From Saccharibacillus sp. JS10 (lineage in GTDB: Bacteria > Bacillota > Bacilli > Paenibacillales > Paenibacillaceae): 64,000 nucleotides of DNA. A model generated the notes under the pieces. The model did not search any database, had not been told where the DNA came from, and saw nothing but the letters and a program-made list of their open reading frames with translations. The stretch lies in the NCBI RefSeq assembly GCF_024436065.1, contig NZ_JANFNS010000004.1, positions 372,001 to 436,000 on the forward strand, given 5' to 3'. The position numbers and the translations under genes are program-made. Positions 16,906 through 25,299 of this stretch are shown piece by piece; within the stretch, counting starts at the first letter, position 1, and each line of letters starts with the position of its first letter.

Positions 16906-18240
16906 TCAGAGGTCGAATGCGTCAGCGTGCTCACTGTACATCAAAGCGAGTGAAGCGAGCAATCGAAACATCCGTTGATTGTTCAACTGATTCGATAATT
17001 CCCAACTTTGAAGTGCCGCTTGTAACGAATCTTCGATTCTACCTTGATTAAAATGATAAATCGATAGCTGATGCAGCATACGAGCACAGCGATTTCGTCC
17101 TACTTGTTTGGTATACATTTTTCCTTGCATGTCCAATAGTTGTTGAAGATCCATCAGGAATTTCGGTAAATATTCATCAATCGAAATGCGGTACGTATTC
17201 GCTGTTTTGAGCAGAACGATCAGACCCGGTATTCGCTCTTGAGGATACATCTCCAGCAACCTAGCATATTCAGGCAAAAGGTCTAAGTTACCATCCAGCA
17301 GTCGACATCCTACGCGGTTCCCATAAGCGAAAAGAGAAAGTTCGGCGATGACCTGTTTCATCTCTGGATCGGAACCGGATAACCAAGAAAGATCTTCATA
17401 GAAATCCGAATAAACTTCTGCTTGTTGATATTCGCCAGTTTCGCAAAGAGCAATCTGTTTCATTACATATCCCTGACTGTAGTACACCGCCGCAGGTCGA
17501 ACAAGAGCATATTCGGAAGACAATGTTCGAGTGGGCGCCTGATCTTTCGATCCAAATAACTCGTGACATAGCGCAATTAACTGATCCGCAATTTTTTGTA
17601 ATTCGTCAGGCTCAATGCGGTTAAAAGACAACCCGCCCATAATAGTCAACGCTTCCAATTTTAGTCCGTCCGGTAGTTTATCACAGTAAGGCGAGAAAGC
17701 ATTAAGTACACGAGAGTTATTTTCTTCGTCATCGTTAAGCTGCAGCAAAAACAGACGATATCGACAAATAGCATATTCTACCGAGTAGCGATCGCTATTA
17801 TGAATCAGTAGATACTCATATAAACGCGCGGTAACCGGATTGGTTTCCTCTTTATTTTGTTCTTCGGCAATTTTAAATAAAATCGGCATATAACGAGCTT
17901 CACCATTTAGACGTTGCAGCACCTTTTCAATACAGTCCGCATGACCAAGTTCAATACAACGTTTTAGAAAAGGCTCAATACGACTGCGGTTGGGTCTTCC
18001 CCCCAAAAAACATTCCTCAATATACAAATCAAAAAAGGCATCTTCCGGCAATCCGAGCACCTTTGAAATTTTAATTAAATGCTGAAAAGAAACCGGGCTG
18101 CGCCTAGATCCTCCGCCTACAAAGATCAGACTAAGCGACCCGCGAGGAATACCGGACTTTTCCGACAACATCGAAAAATTGTATCCTTTTTTACGCATAT
18201 TTTGTTTGATCGCCGAGCGTAGTGGATTAGAGATCTGCAT
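16906..18240 (-). CDS. HTH-TPR receptor of the RRNPP type, paralog 2 (no adjacent peptide)
   Basis: The 444-residue protein repeats the layout of paralog 3: HTH (about 10-65, SMLSEKSGIPRGSLSLIF), signature ECFLGGRPNRSRIEPFLKRC, then TPR-like helices to the end. GAGGTG six bases before ATG 18240 supports this start rather than the in-frame codon at 18348. It is the first gene of a two-receptor transcript with paralog 3. The 16896-16905 gap is far too short for a peptide gene. It may respond to a peptide encoded elsewhere or to the one encoded at 18638. Confidence 0.75.
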   Translation of the reverse strand: MQISNPLRSAIKQNMRKKGYNFSMLSEKSGIPRGSLSLIFVGGGSRRSPVSFQHLIKISKVLGLPEDAFFDLYIEECFLGGRPNRSRIEPFLKRCIELGHADCIEKVLQRLNGEARYMPILFKIAEEQNKEETNPVTARLYEYLLIHNSDRYSVEYAICRYRLFLLQLNDDEENNSRVLNAFSPYCDKLPDGLKLEALTIMGGLSFNRIEPDELQKIADQLIALCHELFGSKDQAPTRTLSSEYALVRPAAVYYSQGYVMKQIALCETGEYQQAEVYSDFYEDLSWLSGSDPEMKQVIAELSLFAYGNRVGCRLLDGNLDLLPEYARLLEMYPQERIPGLIVLLKTANTYRISIDEYLPKFLMDLQQLLDMQGKMYTKQVGRNRCARMLHQLSIYHFNQGRIEDSLQAALQSWELSNQLNNQRMFRLLASLALMYSEHADAFDL

Positions 18241-18565
18241 ATGAAGCACCTCGGTCAGTAAAATGAAAAAGCCAACACATTGGATGGCTCGTCGAAATTT
18301 GAAAAAAGAGATCACGTATTCGAGATAGCGACATCGTACGACTAACATTGCGACTATCGTAATTGATTAATTATAAGCTTCGATAGTGAAACGCTTATCA
18401 TCTATCTTTAATAGCTGACCCATACGTAACTTCCTTCGACAAGAACCCTTTATCCGTTTTCTAGCTGAATCATGGTGCTGTTTAAAGTGAATCAAGGGTA
18501 TTGAGCGATATTAGTATAGCATTTTTGTGGGAAGGGATAAAAATGGTGGATCGTGCGGGGCAGTC

Positions 18566-18610
18566 AAAAAAGAGAGTTATTTAGCTACTTTAGCTAAATA
18601 ACTCTCTTTT
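18566..18610 (-). terminator. Terminator of the receptor-propeptide unit
   Basis: A perfect 20-bp stem (18568-18587 with 18591-18610; AGAGAGTTATTTAGCTA core) with a three-base loop and flanking A/T runs lies 28 bases after the propeptide stop. The remaining space to 18240 holds a TATACT-like promoter element but no gene I can support. Confidence 0.9.
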
Positions 18611-18637
18611 GCAGTATTATCAATTTTGAAGTTTGAA

Positions 18638-18796
18638 TCAACCGCCAGAACCGTTTGAAAATAATTGTATAGTAGGCGAACCACCTGAACCGTTAGAATT
18701 CACATTTGTTGATCCAGAAATAGGAGCAGATGAGGAACCCAGAAGAGTAACAGCTACAATCAACGAAAGAGCCAGTGTGCTGAGATATTTACGCAT
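18638..18796 (-). CDS. Secreted signalling propeptide, 52 residues, with repeated SNGSGG motif
   Basis: This small gene is read directly from the minus strand (ATG 18794-18796, TGA 18638-18640). Residues 1-3 are basic (MRK), 4-23 form a hydrophobic signal sequence (LSTLALSLIVAVTLLG), and SSSA is a likely signal peptidase region. The remainder is short and polar, with SNGSGG at residues 34-39 and again as the last six residues (47-52). Its start overlaps the stop of the upstream receptor by eight bases, so translation is coupled, and a perfect terminator follows. Receptor then propeptide on one transcript is the layout of PlcR-PapR, AimR-AimP and the AloR-AloP pairs reported in Paenibacillus. 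The mature peptide is inferred to be the C-terminal repeat. Confidence 0.8.
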   Translation of the reverse strand: MRKYLSTLALSLIVAVTLLGSSSAPISGSTNVNSNGSGGSPTIQLFSNGSGG

Positions 18797-20153
18797 TTAA
18801 ATACACCGTCCTAATTAAATTTTCATAACTTTTAATTTGTTCAACTTGAGCTTCGCTTCTCATTTCTTCAAACAATGCAATAGAATTCATTGACACAATT
18901 CTATTGTTTAGTTTAATAGATAAATCCAAAGCTTGTAAAGTGAACTCAATTGTGTTTTTTTTCTTTTTATTTCTAAAATTATATAACGCTAACTGATAAT
19001 AAAGATTTGCTTGTCTGTTTGCAACAAAAGAAGAGCTATAATAATTATCATCGTTGTCTTCTGTAATCATAGGCAAGAATTTTGTTAAAATTTCCTCGAT
19101 TTTAAAGTTATTTTTATTTGCAGATTCAAGTATAGTCAGAACGCTAGGTAAAAGTTCGTGAGGATGTTTTTCCAAAAAAGAAGAATATTCTTCTAAAACA
19201 GAAAAGTCGCCTTTTAGTAGTGCAAGATTTAGACGATTGGCTGTTGCCCAATCTTTAAATTTTTCAACTTCCACTTTTCCAACATCATCTAAGTTTTCAA
19301 ACCAACTTAAATCAGAGTACCCTTCGATATATTCCATCGCCGCATCGTATTTTCCTTGATGCTCTAATGCATTTCCTTTTTGCAAATATCCTTGTCCATA
19401 GTAAACAACTAAGTGACGATCTGTTTGAAGGTAGTCTTTAATTTTCGTTTTTTTGTTTTGAATTTGGTCTTGGTAAATATGGTTTGCAAAGATTCGGAGT
19501 TCATCAGCGTAGAATTCAACTTCTTTCCATCTTCCTAAATTAAAGTAAATATTCGTCAACTGAAGCAATCCGTCCAAACGATGGTGGTCCGGTAACTTTC
19601 CACAAAAAGGTTCGAACCTTAAAGCAGCACGAAGATTTTGTTCATTATCTTCTCCGATTGAAGCTCGGAACAATCGATAATGACTGATCGCTAACCGTTC
19701 AGAATGATGGTACTTCTCGTTCTCCACCACACATTCATAAAACACCAAAGACTCCTGTACGTGACCCGACAAAAATAAAGTCTCTGCAATATCGAAAATC
19801 ATCGAGACGTGCTTAAGATCTTCGAGTAAGCGAGACAGTACTTCTTGGATACAGTCCATGCGATGCAGTTCAGCGCAACGGATCAGGAAAGGTTCGACGC
19901 GTCGGCGGTTTGGCTTGCCGTCGTAGAAACATTCTTCGATATAAAGATCGAACATCCAGCCTTCCGGATAACCGAATGCCCGGGTAATCGCTTCCATTTG
20001 ATTCAGGGAAATCGGTTTTGGAGGGTTTCCGTTCAAAATGGCGCTAAAGATCCCTCGGTTGATGCCGGATAATTCGCCGAAACTTGAAAAGTTCATTCCA
20101 AGATCCGCAATCCCTTTTTCGATTTCCGAACGCAAAGTCATTGTCGTTTGCAT
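18789..20153 (-). CDS. HTH-TPR peptide receptor of the RRNPP type, paralog 1, paired with propeptide
   Basis: The 454-residue protein has an N-terminal HTH (about 8-60: FGELSGINRGIFSAIL), the signature ECFYDGKPNRRRVEPFLIRC and a helical TPR-like domain that would bind a short peptide. Start ATG 20153 follows GAGGTG, as in both paralogs. The first half matches paralog 3 closely and has ordinary base composition. The 3' half is much more AT-rich (15 G/C of 60 at 18901-18960 against 28 of 60 at 20041-20100), so the sensing domain has diverged or been exchanged. The expected role is intracellular sensing of the re-imported SNGSGG-type peptide. Targets are unknown. Confidence 0.8.
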   Translation of the reverse strand: MQTTMTLRSEIEKGIADLGMNFSSFGELSGINRGIFSAILNGNPPKPISLNQMEAITRAFGYPEGWMFDLYIEECFYDGKPNRRRVEPFLIRCAELHRMDCIQEVLSRLLEDLKHVSMIFDIAETLFLSGHVQESLVFYECVVENEKYHHSERLAISHYRLFRASIGEDNEQNLRAALRFEPFCGKLPDHHRLDGLLQLTNIYFNLGRWKEVEFYADELRIFANHIYQDQIQNKKTKIKDYLQTDRHLVVYYGQGYLQKGNALEHQGKYDAAMEYIEGYSDLSWFENLDDVGKVEVEKFKDWATANRLNLALLKGDFSVLEEYSSFLEKHPHELLPSVLTILESANKNNFKIEEILTKFLPMITEDNDDNYYSSSFVANRQANLYYQLALYNFRNKKKKNTIEFTLQALDLSIKLNNRIVSMNSIALFEEMRSEAQVEQIKSYENLIRTVYLNA

Positions 20154-20549
20154 ATCTGCACCTCGCCCATGTTGCCAGAGTCTATTTAAATGAAAGGGGT
20201 ATCATATAATTCTTTTACTGCTAGTAATTTACAATATACAGGAGAAAATGAATAAAGGTCAATTGCTTTGAAGTTAACAAAACAGGTAGGAGTAAAAAGA
20301 AATCAAACGTTTTGCCGGTAGGTCATGCAAAGTCGATTTCTTTGAAATACGAAGGTTATTGAATCTGTTAATTATATATCGGAAAAGAAACAAAGGATAT
20401 GATAGTAATTTTTCGAATTCGCAAATATAAGTATAACGATTCAAGCGTCAGTTGCAATTTGAGGTCAGGAAAGCGAAAATAGGTGAAAAGCGGCAAAGCC
20501 GCGCTAGAATTGCCTTCTATAACGAAAGAAAGCGGAAGGGGCGAACAGC
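20154..20549. other. Gene-free gap between divergent receptor 1 and hemD
   Basis: The sequence is AT-rich. A TATGAT -10-like element on the minus strand about 60 bases before the receptor start is the only promoter signal seen, and its -35 is weak. No ORF with a ribosome site beyond seven codons was found. Confidence 0.5.
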
Positions 20550-21365
20550 TTGGCAAAAAGGCTCGAAGGAAAGCGTATCGCGATTACGGGACCACGAAAA
20601 GCAGAAGAGTTAAGTACGATTGTGACCAAAATGGGAGGCACGGCGCTGATCCGCCCCGCTCAAGGAACGGTATTTCTGGACGAACCTGAACTGGGTGGCG
20701 GCATTTCGGAATGGATTCGCTTAAAGCCGGAATGGTCGATCTTGACCACAGGTATGGGACTGGAAGCTTTGATCAATACAGCCAAAGAAATGGAACTCGA
20801 AGAAACCTTTATTCAAGCGATTGCTTATTCGAATGTTGCCGCTCGCGGGTATAAAACGGTTAACGCACTTAAAAAACGCGGATTGTCTCCACTTGTGCGC
20901 GACGACGACGGCAGTACGGCAGGATTGCTGCGTGAATTAAGCGATCATGATTTTGCCGGGAAAAATGTAATTGTACAGCTTCATGGCGATCCGGCTCCAC
21001 GTCTGGTCGCTTGGCTGGAAGAACGCGGCGCAACGGTGCGCACGATTCTTCCTTATCAGCATATCGCACCGCCAACGGAACAATTGCATGAGTTGTTGGA
21101 CGATATTTTGAACAATCGAGTCGATGCCGTCACATTCACCAGTGCACCGCAAGTCCGATTTTTGATTTCACATGCGGCAGAGCGCGGCTTGGAAGAAGGT
21201 TTGCGAGCTTCATTCGAAAATGAAGTGGTCGCCGTAGCCGTGGGCAAAGTTACCGCGCAATCGATTCGTGAAGAAGGAATCGAGCGCGTGATTGCGCCGC
21301 AAGAAGAACGTATGGGCAGTATGATGGTCGAGTTGGCAAAGTACTACGCAGCCGAAAGCAAGTAA
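20550..21365 (+). CDS. hemD: Uroporphyrinogen-III synthase family protein
   Basis: The 271-residue protein has the two-lobed HemD fold, opening with KRIAITGPRKAEELSTIV and containing the typical VDAVTFTSAPQVRFLI and VAVGKVTAQSIREEGI segments. HemD cyclises hydroxymethylbilane to uroporphyrinogen III in haem, sirohaem and cobalamin synthesis. It is not in a hem operon here; it heads a group with a phasin-like and a UbiB-like gene, so a paralogous role is possible. The TTG start at 20550 follows AAGGGGCGA. Confidence 0.8.
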   Translation: MAKRLEGKRIAITGPRKAEELSTIVTKMGGTALIRPAQGTVFLDEPELGGGISEWIRLKPEWSILTTGMGLEALINTAKEMELEETFIQAIAYSNVAARGYKTVNALKKRGLSPLVRDDDGSTAGLLRELSDHDFAGKNVIVQLHGDPAPRLVAWLEERGATVRTILPYQHIAPPTEQLHELLDDILNNRVDAVTFTSAPQVRFLISHAAERGLEEGLRASFENEVVAVAVGKVTAQSIREEGIERVIAPQEERMGSMMVELAKYYAAESK

Positions 21366-21398
21366 ACCTATTCCCAATAGAAAACGGAGGAATCATTC

Positions 21399-21785
21399 AT
21401 GAGTGATTTGTTTAAAAAAGCGATGTCTTTAGGGATTGGTATGACCGTGGCAAGCAAAGAAAGAGTCGAAAAGGTCGTCGAAGACTTGGTGAAAAAAGGC
21501 GAGATCGCACCTTCGGAATCGAAAGCTTTCGTGAACAAGTTAGTAGAGCGCGGCGAAGAAGAGCGCAACAATATTAAAGGCATGGTGCAAGAACAAGTTC
21601 GCCGTGTGCTTAAAGAATTAGACGTACCTAACGGTAATGAAGTGAAAAGCCTGGAAGAGCGTATCGCCGTATTGGAACAACGCGTAGCTGAACTTGAAGG
21701 AAAAAAGCCTACCGCAGTGGCGGACCCGGCCGTCGAAACAACTCCTTACCGTCCGGGTACATCCGGAGAAACGACGGCGGAATAA
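21399..21785 (+). CDS. Phasin/PhaF-like coiled-coil protein
   Basis: The 128-residue, highly charged helical protein contains GEIAPSESKAFVNKLVERGEE, characteristic of the phasin (polyhydroxyalkanoate synthesis regulator-like) family, and a C-terminal heptad segment (SLEERIAVLEQRVAELEG). In Firmicutes these proteins are commonly next to a UbiB/AarF kinase, as here. The two genes are separated by a single base, so they are translationally coupled. Whether polyhydroxyalkanoate is involved is unknown. Confidence 0.75.
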   Translation: MSDLFKKAMSLGIGMTVASKERVEKVVEDLVKKGEIAPSESKAFVNKLVERGEEERNNIKGMVQEQVRRVLKELDVPNGNEVKSLEERIAVLEQRVAELEGKKPTAVADPAVETTPYRPGTSGETTAE

Positions 21786-21786
21786 C

Positions 21787-23460
21787 ATGGCTGTCCATAT
21801 CCGTCATGCCGGCCGCTACCGGGAAATCGCGGTCGCTCTAATCCGGCACGGCTTTGGGTACATGGTCGAAGAAATGGGTTTGACGCGCGTGCTGCGTCTG
21901 CCGACCCGTTGGATCCGAAGCGAAGCGCCGGAGACGAAAACATTGGGCGAGCGTATCCGGTTGGTGATGGAGGCGCTTGGTCCAACCTTTATCAAGCTAG
22001 GGCAACTCGCCAGCACACGCTCGGATTTGTTGCCGACCGCTGTCATCAAAGAATTATCCAAGCTGCAAGACGATGTGCCGCAATTCGAAGCCGAAGAAGC
22101 GCGGCGTATTGTGGAACTGGAACTTGGCGGTTCGATTGAGAGTGTGATGAGCGAGTTTTCCGAAAATCCGATAGCTGCCGCTTCGATCGGACAAGTACAT
22201 AGTGCGCGTTTGGTCGAAAGCGGGCAGAGAGTTGCCGTGAAAGTCCAGCGCCCGGGCGTCAAAAAACAAGTGATGCGCGATCTGGAGATTTTGCATGATC
22301 TTGTAGCAATCGGGGAAAAACGCTGGGAATGGGTAACGCGGTACCAAGTTCCGCAGTTGGTGGATGAATTTGCGCGTTCGATGGAAGCGGAGATGGATTA
22401 TACTGCCGAAGCTCGCAACATGGAGCGGATTTCGAAGCAATTCGATCAAGATCCGCATATTCATGTGCCGACCGTATTTTGGGATTTGACGTCGGAGCGC
22501 GTCCTGACGATGTCTTTTGTCGAAGGGGTAAAGCCGACAGATCGCAATTATTTGGAGCAACGCGGATATGACGTGAAAGAGATCGCTTCGCGTATCGTGA
22601 ACGCGGTTCTGAATCAGGTCTTTATCGATGGATTTTTCCATGCCGATCCTCATCCGGGCAATGTGCTAATCATGAAAGACGGCTCGATCACTTTTCTGGA
22701 CTTTGGGATGGTCGGACGCCTTAGCCCGGATATGCGAGAATATTTATCTTCGCTGGTCATTTCGTTGATGCGGCAAGACACTTCGGCGATGGTGCGGGCG
22801 ATCGAGCGAATGGGAATGATTCCAGAAGAAAGCGATCTGGGCGCACTCAAACGCGATTTGGAACGGCTTCGCGAGCGATATTATAATGTTGCTTTTTCCG
22901 ATGTCGATCTGGGTCAAGTCATTAATGACTTTTTTGCGACCGCAAGGCAGCACGGAATCGGAATTCCGCCGGATTTACTGCTACTTGGCAAAGCGCTGAT
23001 TACGACGGAAGGCATGGTTGAACGACTGGATCCGACGCTCAGTATCGTGACGCTTGCCGAACCGTTCGGACGAAAATTGGCAAAAGAAAAATTCGGACCG
23101 GATCGGTTGCGCCGCAAAACGGTAAGCGGAGTTCTCGGTCTTGCCGATTCGCTGACGGGTCTGCCGGATCGGTTGCGTCATCTGACTTCTTTTATTAGCG
23201 GAGGTCGGGTACGCGTCGAAGTCGATGTGCCGGAGCTGCGCAAAGCATCGCGCGGCGTCGATCGGCTCGTCAACCGGTTAGCTTTTAGTATTGTGCTGTT
23301 GGCGTTCAGTATCGTGATGGCGGGATTGGTCGTCGGAGCGTCGTTGGCGCAAAAAGCGACGGTGATTTGGAATTATCCGATTATTGAAACCGGATTGATC
23401 GTAGCGGTACTGATGGTCGTTTTGCTGCTATTTTCAATTTTCAGATCGGGAAGATTTTAA
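21787..23460 (+). CDS. ABC1/UbiB/AarF-family atypical protein kinase-like protein
   Basis: The 557-residue protein carries the UbiB hallmarks: GPTFIKLGQLASTRSDLLP (the KxGQ motif), PIAAASIGQVHSARL (the Ala-rich loop), VAVKVQRPG, HADPHPGNVLI and FLDFGMVG. Two hydrophobic helices at the C-terminus anchor it in the membrane. Relatives support quinone or lipid metabolism through ATPase activity. ATG 21787 lies one base after the phasin gene; an in-frame extension inside that gene is rejected. Confidence 0.93.
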   Translation: MAVHIRHAGRYREIAVALIRHGFGYMVEEMGLTRVLRLPTRWIRSEAPETKTLGERIRLVMEALGPTFIKLGQLASTRSDLLPTAVIKELSKLQDDVPQFEAEEARRIVELELGGSIESVMSEFSENPIAAASIGQVHSARLVESGQRVAVKVQRPGVKKQVMRDLEILHDLVAIGEKRWEWVTRYQVPQLVDEFARSMEAEMDYTAEARNMERISKQFDQDPHIHVPTVFWDLTSERVLTMSFVEGVKPTDRNYLEQRGYDVKEIASRIVNAVLNQVFIDGFFHADPHPGNVLIMKDGSITFLDFGMVGRLSPDMREYLSSLVISLMRQDTSAMVRAIERMGMIPEESDLGALKRDLERLRERYYNVAFSDVDLGQVINDFFATARQHGIGIPPDLLLLGKALITTEGMVERLDPTLSIVTLAEPFGRKLAKEKFGPDRLRRKTVSGVLGLADSLTGLPDRLRHLTSFISGGRVRVEVDVPELRKASRGVDRLVNRLAFSIVLLAFSIVMAGLVVGASLAQKATVIWNYPIIETGLIVAVLMVVLLLFSIFRSGRF

Positions 23461-23469
23461 GATTGAGCA

Positions 23470-23515
23470 AGCCGGGGGGCGAAAGACGTTGCAAATCGCC
23501 TCCTGGCTTTGTTTT
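23470..23515 (+). terminator. Rho-independent terminator
   Basis: AGCCGGGGGGCGA pairs with TCGCCTCCTGGCT (two G-U pairs), followed by TTGTTTT. Confidence 0.85.
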
Positions 23516-23555
23516 ATGCCGTTTTTCTCGACTAGCCATCGCACCTTAAATTCTG

Positions 23556-23715
23556 TATAATGGGGGTCTTGACTACAACGGACCTGGGTTTTTCTGAAAG
23601 GGGAAAACTTCACAACATCATAGGCAGTTGAGGTTACGCGAACCTTAATGAAGCCAGGCGTTTTTCAAAACGTGTCTGCCGGTAAGGTGCGAAGCATCTA
23701 AGCCAAGCCTCACGT
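23556..23715 (+). ncRNA. Structured 5' leader of the SulP gene, unclassified
   Basis: After a TATAAT (23556-23561) the leader contains a closing helix GGCAG (23624-23628) with CTGCC (23677-23681) that encloses two hairpins: AGGTT-acgcg-AACCT (23632-23646) and CGTTTT-tc-AAAACG (23660-23673), forming a three-way junction. An upstream GTTTTTC/GGGGAAAAC hairpin also seems possible. The conserved cores of the riboswitch classes I can recall were not found. It may be a new metabolite- or ion-sensing element, or simply a stable UTR. Confidence 0.45.
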
Positions 23716-23749
23716 TTTTTTGAAACGACTTACAGAATCGAGGATGGTT

Positions 23750-25192
23750 ATGGAGTTAAGACAGCAATGGTTCGGGAATGTGCGCGGCGATCTTTTATCG
23801 GGGATTACCGTAGCGCTCGCGCTTATTCCGGAAGCGATCGGATTTTCGATCGTAGCAGGTGTTGATCCGATTGTAGGCTTGCATGCCTCAATTGTGATTG
23901 CGATTGTGATCGCCTTTGTAGGTGGGCGCGCAGGAATGATCTCTGCGGCTACCGGCGCAATGGCGGTGCTCATGGGTGGTCTGTTTCGCGATCACGGCAT
24001 GGAGTATTTGCTTGCAGCAGGTGTACTTGCGGGCATTATTCAAGTGTTGCTCGGCGTATTAGGGATTGGGAAGTTTATTACGTTTATACCCAAGCCGGTC
24101 ATGACTGGGTTTGTAAATGCGTTAGCGATTATTATTTTTATGGCGCAGCTTCCGCAATTTGTTGGAGCAGGGCCCGCGATGTACGCGATTGTAGCGGGGA
24201 CGTTAGCGATCATTTATATTTTACCGAGGTTTACCAAAGTCGTGCCTGCACCGCTGGTCGCGATTGTCGTCATGTCGTTGATTGCGGTTGGTCTAGGTCT
24301 GGATGTCAAAACGGTCGGTCAAATGGGCGAGCTAGGAACGACGCCTCCGTTATTTCATATTCCGCAGATTGATCTGACTTGGAGTATGTTAGGAACGATT
24401 TTGCCGGTGTCGATCTCGCTTGCGTTAGTCGGTTTGCTAGAATCGCTGCTGACCGCTACGATTGTAGACGATATGACAGAAAGCAAAAGTAACAAAAACG
24501 TCGAAGCGCGCGGGCAAGGGATTGCGAATATCGTGACAGGATTTTTCGGCGGAATGGCAGGTTGCGCGATGATCGGGCAATCGGTGATCAATATAAGGTC
24601 GGGCGGACGCGGGCGATTGTCTACGTTTACGGCAGGAGCCTTTTTACTGGTTCTGCTCGTACTGCTCGGCGATATCGTCAGTCAAATTCCGCTTGCGGCA
24701 TTGGTGGGCGTGATGATTATGGTATCGATCGGTACATTTGAGTGGAGTTCGCTGACTCAGATGAAAAAGATTCCGTTCGTCGATACTTTTGTTATGCTGA
24801 TTGTCGTCGGGATCGTTGTCGTCACGGATAACTTGTCGATCGGCGTAGGCGTAGGCGTCGTGTTATGCACCCTGCATTTTGGTTGGAAAATCGCGAAGTT
24901 GAACGTGAGTTCCGAACTGAAAAACGGGGTCAAACATTACGAAGTACGCGGACAACTCTTTTTCGGTACGGCGTCGAATCTCGTCGACCATTTTACGCCG
25001 GCAGAAGATTCAGATACTGTCGTGATCGATTTGTCGCATTCGCATGTATGGGACCATTCCGCTGCGTCTGCATTGGCAAGAGTAAAGTTTGAATATCTAA
25101 AGCAAGGCAAGCAAGTAGACATTCGCGGGTTAAATCAAGACAGCCGCGAACTGATCGATAAATCGGGACTTTCCGCGCCTTCGGGCCATTGA
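23750..25192 (+). CDS. SulP-family anion transporter with STAS domain
   Basis: The protein of about 480 residues has some 11-14 transmembrane helices and a C-terminal STAS domain (from about residue 395, with [20 protein letters not shown]). The N-terminal [31 protein letters not shown] is the SulP signature. Family members carry sulfate, bicarbonate or other anions; substrate cannot be assigned by eye. ATG 23750 follows GAGG with six-base spacing. It is preceded by a structured leader. Confidence 0.9.
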   Translation: MELRQQWFGNVRGDLLSGITVALALIPEAIGFSIVAGVDPIVGLHASIVIAIVIAFVGGRAGMISAATGAMAVLMGGLFRDHGMEYLLAAGVLAGIIQVLLGVLGIGKFITFIPKPVMTGFVNALAIIIFMAQLPQFVGAGPAMYAIVAGTLAIIYILPRFTKVVPAPLVAIVVMSLIAVGLGLDVKTVGQMGELGTTPPLFHIPQIDLTWSMLGTILPVSISLALVGLLESLLTATIVDDMTESKSNKNVEARGQGIANIVTGFFGGMAGCAMIGQSVINIRSGGRGRLSTFTAGAFLLVLLVLLGDIVSQIPLAALVGVMIMVSIGTFEWSSLTQMKKIPFVDTFVMLIVVGIVVVTDNLSIGVGVGVVLCTLHFGWKIAKLNVSSELKNGVKHYEVRGQLFFGTASNLVDHFTPAEDSDTVVIDLSHSHVWDHSAASALARVKFEYLKQGKQVDIRGLNQDSRELIDKSGLSAPSGH

Positions 25193-25299
25193 TTTCGGAA
25201 AAAGGATTTCTGCTGGCAGGTACGGCAGCACTCTTTTCTTTTGGAATTCGCGACTAGCGAATGCCAGCATCGCGGAAGAAGTCCCCAAACGGAGGAATA

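Noticed and set aside
15543-20153. Phage arbitrium (AimR-AimP) module
   Set aside because: Architecture is similar, but no integrase, excisionase or other phage gene is nearby; a chromosomal RRNPP system is more likely.
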